From contig CBDHFJ010000060.1 in NCBI GenBank assembly GCA_965262315.1, positions 1-9,562 on the forward strand: DNA of 9,562 nucleotides, given 5' to 3'. The first letter of the stretch is position 1. The number at the start of each line of letters is the position of its first letter. The position numbers and the translations under genes are program-made. The DNA comes from JBCCFK01 sp965262315. Lineage in GTDB: Bacteria > Actinomycetota > Acidimicrobiia > Acidimicrobiales > UBA8592. Below are positions 6,219 through 9,562 of this stretch, in pieces. The notes under the pieces were generated by a model. It searched no databases, was not told the DNA's origin, and saw nothing but the letters and a program-made list of their open reading frames with translations.

Positions 6219-7322
6219 TCAGCCCTGGCGGACCAGATCGAGGATCTCGTCCTCGAACCTGAAGTCGTGCTCGACGTGGGACTGGTCCGTGCTCGACCAC
6301 CAGCGGTAGGTGTCCTCGACGGCCGACTCGAAGGTGTGTGCCGGCGCCCAGCCGGTCACCTCTTTCATCGCGTCCACGGCGAAGATGCAGTCCACGTCCC
6401 AGCGGTGGATCGAGGGCTGCAGGCGCTGGGTGAGACTGGCGATCGGCATCTTGTGGACGTGCGGCAGCACGCGGTCCCGGGCGTCCGCGGTGGGCCGGAT
6501 GTCCAGGCTGGAGCCGGTACCGCCCAGCGGCGTGAGTCGGATCTGGCCGTCCCACAGCCGGTCCATCAGCTCGGCGGGAACCGACACGATCTCGGGATCG
6601 GCACCAACCACCTCGGCGAACGTACGGACGTAGCGCTCGTTGGTGTGCGGATCGTCACCCGTCAGGTTGAAGCGTCGCCCGAACGATGCCTCGACTCCCA
6701 TGATCGCCTCGAATGCACGGGCCTGGTCGTCCACGTGGCCCACCACGGTGACTGCGGATCCGTCGCCGGGCAACAGAATCGTACGACCGGTCGTCATGCG
6801 CTGGAACATGCGCTGCTCGCGAGTGGGCAGCGCGTTGTGGGGTCCGAAGGACATGCCGAGTGGCACCGACGTCGCCGGAAACCCGTTCTCGGCGTATCGG
6901 GCGAACAGGAGGTCCTCGCACGCCAGCTTGTCGAGGCCGTACTCGAACTGATCCGGCCCGCGATCGTCGGGGTGGGCCTCGCCGATCGGCCCCGGGTGCT
7001 CGTCGTCGACCGTGGCGTAGGTGACGGTCGAGCTGACGAAGACGTAGTGGCCGACGTTGCCCTCGAACAGGTCCGCCATGAGCTGGACGTCCTCGGGGTG
7101 GTACGCCGTCATGTCGATCACGCAGTCCCATTCGGTGCCGCCCAGCACGGACCCGACCTGGTCGTGGTCGGTGCGGTCGGCGACCAGGGTGTCCACCCCG
7201 GCCGGATGGTCGACCCTGGTGCGACCGCGGTTGCACACGGTGACCTGATGCCCGGCCTCGACCAGCACCGGCACCAGGGCCCTCCCGTTGAACGCCGATC
7301 CCCCCATGACGAGCACTCGCAT
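6219..7322 (-). CDS. NAD-dependent epimerase/dehydratase-family protein (extended SDR-like)
   Basis: A 367-residue Rossmann-fold protein. The N-terminal MRVLVMGGSAFNG (1-13) is the NAD(P)-binding GGxxFxG motif of the group often described as plant CSP41/isoflavone-reductase-like or nucleoside-sugar-epimerase-like. NRG (31-33) ends beta-2, and VIDMTAYHPEDV (68-79) and FVSSTVTY (95-102) follow. The likely active-site pair is Tyr128/Lys132 (YGLDK), with Ser97/Ser98 nearby. HVDDQARAF (196-204) matches the HVrDlA segment of these proteins. The substrate may be a sugar nucleotide, a hydroxy/keto compound or a CoA ester; the sequence does not decide. ATG 7322 starts the Rossmann strand directly, 11 bases after the stop of the upstream SnoaL-like gene; no good ribosome site is seen, so coupling is likely. 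The C-terminus runs into the LLM gene with a 2-base gap. Confidence 0.87.
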   Translation of the reverse strand: MRVLVMGGSAFNGRALVPVLVEAGHQVTVCNRGRTRVDHPAGVDTLVADRTDHDQVGSVLGGTEWDCVIDMTAYHPEDVQLMADLFEGNVGHYVFVSSTVTYATVDDEHPGPIGEAHPDDRGPDQFEYGLDKLACEDLLFARYAENGFPATSVPLGMSFGPHNALPTREQRMFQRMTTGRTILLPGDGSAVTVVGHVDDQARAFEAIMGVEASFGRRFNLTGDDPHTNERYVRTFAEVVGADPEIVSVPAELMDRLWDGQIRLTPLGGTGSSLDIRPTADARDRVLPHVHKMPIASLTQRLQPSIHRWDVDCIFAVDAMKEVTGWAPAHTFESAVEDTYRWWSSTDQSHVEHDFRFEDEILDLVRQG

Positions 7323-7333
7323 GGCAGCGGACA

Positions 7334-7798
7334 CTACCCGGCCAGGATCTGTTGTCCCCGCTCCCGGGCGATCGGCATGATCCCGGCGTTCCCGCGGCGC
7401 CACCAGACGGTCAACGTCACCGCGGTCACCCGCCAACCAGCCGAGGTGCGCACGAGGCGATCGTCGTAGTAGCCGCCGATCGTGAACTCGGGCGCGGGAT
7501 CGTCGACGAGGAAGTGCGCGGCCTGCATGTACATGCGGCACCGCGCCTCGTCGCCGATGACGTCGACCAGCGGGTTCGACATGGAGTGCTGGGTGGCATC
7601 CAGGCCGGTGAACAGGGGCCGGAGGCCGGCCACCCAGTCGTCTGCGGTCATGGCCTGCGGACCACCGCTGCCGTTGTAGGACGAGAAGTCGGTCGTGATC
7701 TCGTCGGCGAAGATGCTCCGGTACAGATCCCAGTCACGGGTGTCGATGCCGTAGGCGTACTCGTACACCCGGCGTGTGATCTCGGTGAAGTCGTCCAT
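7334..7798 (-). CDS. SnoaL-like (NTF2-fold) protein
   Basis: A 154-residue protein of the SnoaL_4-like family. The N-terminal helix pair ITRRVYEYAYGIDTRDWDLY, then RSIFADE, and the middle DATQHSMSNPLVDVIGDEAR and AHFLVDD segments are typical; Asp19/Asp23 and His71 are the probable polar pocket residues. The second half (EFTIGGYYDDRLVRTSAGWRV) is the usual curved sheet that closes the pocket. Members include polyketide cyclases, dehydratases and isomerases, as well as proteins with no catalysis, so the role is open. It is about the usual family length. It differs clearly from the other SnoaL-like protein of the window (4773-5279), so the two are not a recent duplication. ATG 7798 has only a weak ribosome site and follows a 118-base structured gap, so it may begin a separate transcript or sit behind an attenuator. 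It is closely followed by the epimerase. Confidence 0.85.
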   Translation of the reverse strand: MDDFTEITRRVYEYAYGIDTRDWDLYRSIFADEITTDFSSYNGSGGPQAMTADDWVAGLRPLFTGLDATQHSMSNPLVDVIGDEARCRMYMQAAHFLVDDPAPEFTIGGYYDDRLVRTSAGWRVTAVTLTVWWRRGNAGIMPIARERGQQILAG

Positions 7799-7916
7799 CG
7801 CCGGCGAGTCTGCCAGGCCGGGCCCGGACGCGCCGAAGCCCCCGTCGCACCGCCAGCAGGATGTGGTGGGGGACGGCGGGGCTCCGGAGCCAGGCTGGGC
7901 TACGGCCGGGCAGGCG
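7799..7916. other. 118-base intergenic region with dense palindromes
   Basis: This is the largest gap in the minus-strand cluster. Besides the long hairpin it holds two perfect palindromes, CCGGGCCCGG (7818-7827) and GGCTCCGGAGCC (7880-7891). I see no convincing -35/-10 pair or open frame with family character inside it. It most likely separates or attenuates expression between the SDR-crotonase pair and the SnoaL-epimerase-LLM group. Confidence 0.5.
7837..7883 (-). terminator. Imperfect long hairpin in the crotonase-SnoaL gap
   Basis: AGCCCC (7837-7842) pairs with GGGGCT (7878-7883), CGTC (7843-7846) with GACG (7872-7875), and CACC (7848-7851) with GGTG (7865-7868), giving 14 base pairs with small bulges around a 13-base loop. 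It starts about 33 bases past the crotonase stop in the direction of transcription. There is no U-tract. A terminator or attenuator that splits the cluster is plausible but not proven. Confidence 0.4.
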
Positions 7917-8711
7917 TCACTGACCCTCGAAGCGGGCGGGGCGCTTCTCTATGAAGCTGTGGAGGCCCTCCTGGAAGTCCTTCGACTGGAAGAGCAGCAG
8001 GAGCTCCAGGTACTGCCGCTGGACGTGTTCCTCGTGGTCTTCACTCATGGCCGAACGCATGAGGCGCTTGGCGGCGCGAATCGCCAGCGGCGCGTTCGCC
8101 GCGACCTGGCTGGCGAGATCCCGGGCCGCCTCGGACAACTCGTCGGGGGCCACCACCTTGCTGACCAGTCCGAAGTCCAGCGCCTCGTCGGCGGTGAGGG
8201 TCTTCGCGGTGAACAGCAGCTCGGCGGCCTTGGACCAGCCGACGATTCGTGGCAGCAGCCACGTGCCGCCGCTCTCGGGCACCAGGCCACGCGCCGTGTA
8301 GGCCGCGGAGAGCTTCGCCTTCTCAGACGCGATGCGCAGGTCGCAACCGAGCGCGATGTCCATGCCGTAACCCGCCGCGCCGCCATTGAGCGCGGCGATG
8401 GTGGGCGTGTCGATCTTGTGGAGCACCACTGGCGGGGCGTCCCGCAGGTTGAAGTCGCCGGTGGCACCGGCACCACCCGACCCACCGATCCCGTCGCCGG
8501 ACGCGGCTGCCGCCACGTCGAGTCCGGCACACCAGGCCCGCCCGTTGCCCGTGACGACGATCACGCGCACGTCGCGGTCCGCGTCGGCCTCGAGGAGCCG
8601 AACCGACAGGTCGTTCAGCATCCGCGGGGTGATCGTGTTCATCCGGTCGGGCCGGTTGAAGGTGATGGTGGCCACCTGGTCGGTGACGTCGTAGAGCAGC
8701 TCTTCGCTCAT
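7917..8711 (-). CDS. Enoyl-CoA hydratase/isomerase family (crotonase-fold) protein
   Basis: A 264-residue crotonase, usually a trimer or hexamer acting on acyl-CoA esters. The oxyanion-hole segments are present: RAWCAGLDV (58-66) and LNGGAAGYGMDIALGCDLRI (108-127). The Glu pair of classical hydratases (Glu144/Glu164 in rat mitochondrial enoyl-CoA hydratase) aligns by eye with Asp118 and Tyr138, so simple hydration is doubtful. Glu146 in GLVPESGGTWLLPR (142-155) occupies the loop where PaaG-like and delta3-delta2-enoyl-CoA isomerases carry their catalytic acid, which points to an isomerase or a ring-modifying reaction. A Gly-rich insert (71-85) widens the variable loop. The C-terminal FIEKRPARFEG is a common crotonase ending. 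ATG 8711 follows a good ribosome site GGAGAA (8721-8716), 19 bases after the SDR reading frame ends. It probably works with the acyl-CoA synthetase encoded further along. Confidence 0.9.
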   Translation of the reverse strand: MSEELLYDVTDQVATITFNRPDRMNTITPRMLNDLSVRLLEADADRDVRVIVVTGNGRAWCAGLDVAAAASGDGIGGSGGAGATGDFNLRDAPPVVLHKIDTPTIAALNGGAAGYGMDIALGCDLRIASEKAKLSAAYTARGLVPESGGTWLLPRIVGWSKAAELLFTAKTLTADEALDFGLVSKVVAPDELSEAARDLASQVAANAPLAIRAAKRLMRSAMSEDHEEHVQRQYLELLLLFQSKDFQEGLHSFIEKRPARFEGQ

Positions 8712-8730
8712 GGTGTTCTCCGTTCGTCGA

Positions 8731-9506
8731 TCAGCGCGAGCTCTGCCCGTCGTCGACGCGGATGACCGTCCCGGTCACCGCATCGGAGGCGGGCGAGCAC
8801 AGATAGAGCAGGGTCGAGTCGAGTTGGGCCGGCACGCCGAGGCGCTTGCGGGGCATCCCCGCGCTGATGTCGCCCATGCGCTCGATCATCCCGTCCATCA
8901 TCTCGGACTCGAACGCCCCCGGGCGATTCCGTTGACGTTGATGTGGTAGCGGGACCACTCGACGGCGAGCACCTCGGTCATGCGGGCGATGGCGGCCTTG
9001 GTGATCGAGTAGAGCGCGGCGCCGTGGCCGTCGTAGTTGAAGCCGGACTGCGACCCGATGTTGACCATGCGCCCAGGCAGCTCGGCGGCGATCAGCCGGC
9101 GGGCGACCTCGCACGACAGGATGTAGGGGGCGCGGAGATTGGTGCCGAGTACCCGGTCGATCAAGTCGATCGACATCTTGTGCGCCCGCTGCGCGTCGGG
9201 GATGCCGGCGTTGTTCACCAGAATGGTGACGGTGCCGGCCACCGACTCGGCGTGGTCGACCGCCGCGACGAGGTTCTCGTCGTCGTTGACGTCGAGCACC
9301 ACGGGATGGCTCGTCCCCCCGTCGTCGCTGATGACCGCCGCCAGTTCGTCGAGCCGTTCCTGGCGGCGTCCCGCGGGAACGACCGTGGCACCGGCAGCGG
9401 CGAGCACTCGAGCGAACCGCCACCCCAGGCCCGATGTGGCGCCGGTGACGAGCGCGACCTGCCCGCTGAGGTCGTGCGAGTCGTTCGGCAAGGGCAGGTC
9501 GGTCAT
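8731..9506 (-). pseudogene. Short-chain dehydrogenase/reductase, interrupted by a single-base frameshift
   Basis: Two frames together make one complete classical SDR. The first frame, from ATG 9506, gives TGATSGLG (21-28), NNAG (98-101), Asn123, Ser152 and the YxxxK pair Tyr166/Lys170, then runs to HINVNGIA and ends early at 8898. The second frame carries GAFESEMMDG to VIRVDDGQSSR and stops at 8731. Joined, they give 258 residues (777 bases with the stop), but the DNA has 776, so exactly one base is missing. The break lies in the tract CCCCC-GGG (8916-8923, plus strand), where the universal SDR motif N-x-IAPG should read. One extra G there restores it. Either the gene is mutated, or this is an assembly/sequencing error in a GC homopolymer. 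ATG 9506 is chosen over a TTG 48 bases upstream because the extension has no SDR character. It begins the visible minus-strand cluster. Confidence 0.88.
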
Positions 9507-9512
9507 CGCCAG

Positions 9513-9541
9513 ATCTTTCCCGCCTCCCGCCGAACGGGCAA
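9513..9541 (-). promoter_or_regulatory. Possible promoter of the minus-strand cluster
   Basis: On the minus strand TTGCCC (9541-9536) is followed after 17 bases by AAAGAT (9518-9513), and a start about 6-7 bases on would fall at the SDR ATG (9506). The only strong purine run, GGGAGG (9528-9523), is 16 bases away, too far for normal initiation, so a leaderless transcript is conceivable. The -10 is a poor match, and the window ends 56 bases upstream of the ATG, so the true promoter may lie outside. Confidence 0.25.
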
Positions 9542-9562
9542 GCGCAACCCGCAACCGTCGCC

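Noticed and set aside
6217..6555. N-terminal extension of the LLM protein
   Set aside because: It overlaps the end of the epimerase gene and reads as Arg/Pro-rich shadow sequence; the fold starts at GTG 6216.
7323..7541. N-terminal extension of the epimerase
   Set aside because: It overlaps the SnoaL-like gene, and the Rossmann strand begins exactly at ATG 7322.
4752..8765. Series of long plus-strand open frames opposite the SnoaL, LLM, epimerase and crotonase genes
   Set aside because: No recognisable motifs and no ribosome sites. Their extent mirrors the sense genes, as expected for GC-rich codon bias.
8898..9423. Two separate overlapping genes in place of one frameshifted SDR
   Set aside because: Each half alone lacks essential SDR parts, and together they give a complete 258-residue protein with one base missing.
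9507..9554. TTG start giving 16 extra residues to the frameshifted SDR
   Set aside because: The extension has no SDR character, and ATG 9506 gives the usual length before the glycine motif.
1..9562. Search for CRISPR arrays, tRNA/rRNA, insertion sequences, phage genes or defence systems
   Set aside because: No spaced direct repeats, cloverleaf sequences, transposase/integrase motifs or nuclease/toxin-type genes were seen; all coding space is taken by metabolic, regulatory or signalling genes.

Overview
The window is uniformly GC-rich bacterial DNA from what is most likely an actinomycete. The evidence is the strong G/C bias at third codon positions, several GTG starts, an LLM-class flavin/F420-type oxidoreductase, and the dense mix of SDR, crotonase and SnoaL-like genes. 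A member of the Acidimicrobiia would fit, but that is inference from gene content only; no taxonomic marker gene is present. Coding density is very high. I see no tRNA, rRNA, CRISPR array, transposase, integrase or recognisable defence gene.

Left part (1-2090, + strand): a compact three-gene operon, TetR-family repressor -> short-chain dehydrogenase (SDR) -> nitroreductase-family flavoprotein. The genes are separated by 1 and 12 bases. An 8-bp perfect inverted repeat (21-48) lies over a plausible promoter just before the repressor. This suggests autoregulation and a leaderless or nearly leaderless mRNA.

Right part (9506-2130, - strand): a longer run of genes read leftwards. In order of transcription they are a frameshifted SDR, a crotonase-fold enzyme, a 118-base structured gap, a SnoaL-like protein, an NAD-dependent epimerase-like protein, an LLM-class oxidoreductase, a second SnoaL-like protein, a small soluble PAS/chemoreceptor-type protein, and an AMP-forming acyl-CoA synthetase. 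The two transcription units converge at about 2090-2130, where a hairpin carries the synthetase stop codon in its loop.

Together the enzymes look like part of a CoA-thioester degradation or modification route for a cyclic or oxygenated organic substrate. The steps represented are activation by the synthetase, double-bond handling by the crotonase, alcohol/ketone chemistry by the SDRs, flavin or F420 redox by the LLM and nitroreductase proteins, and dehydratase/isomerase-type chemistry by the SnoaL folds. The substrate cannot be read from the sequence. The most notable points are the single-base lesion in the last SDR, the operator/promoter arrangement before the repressor, the TetR tail built from a 15-bp tandem repeat, the orphan soluble chemoreceptor-like protein inside a catabolic cluster, and a crotonase whose classical hydratase glutamates are replaced.
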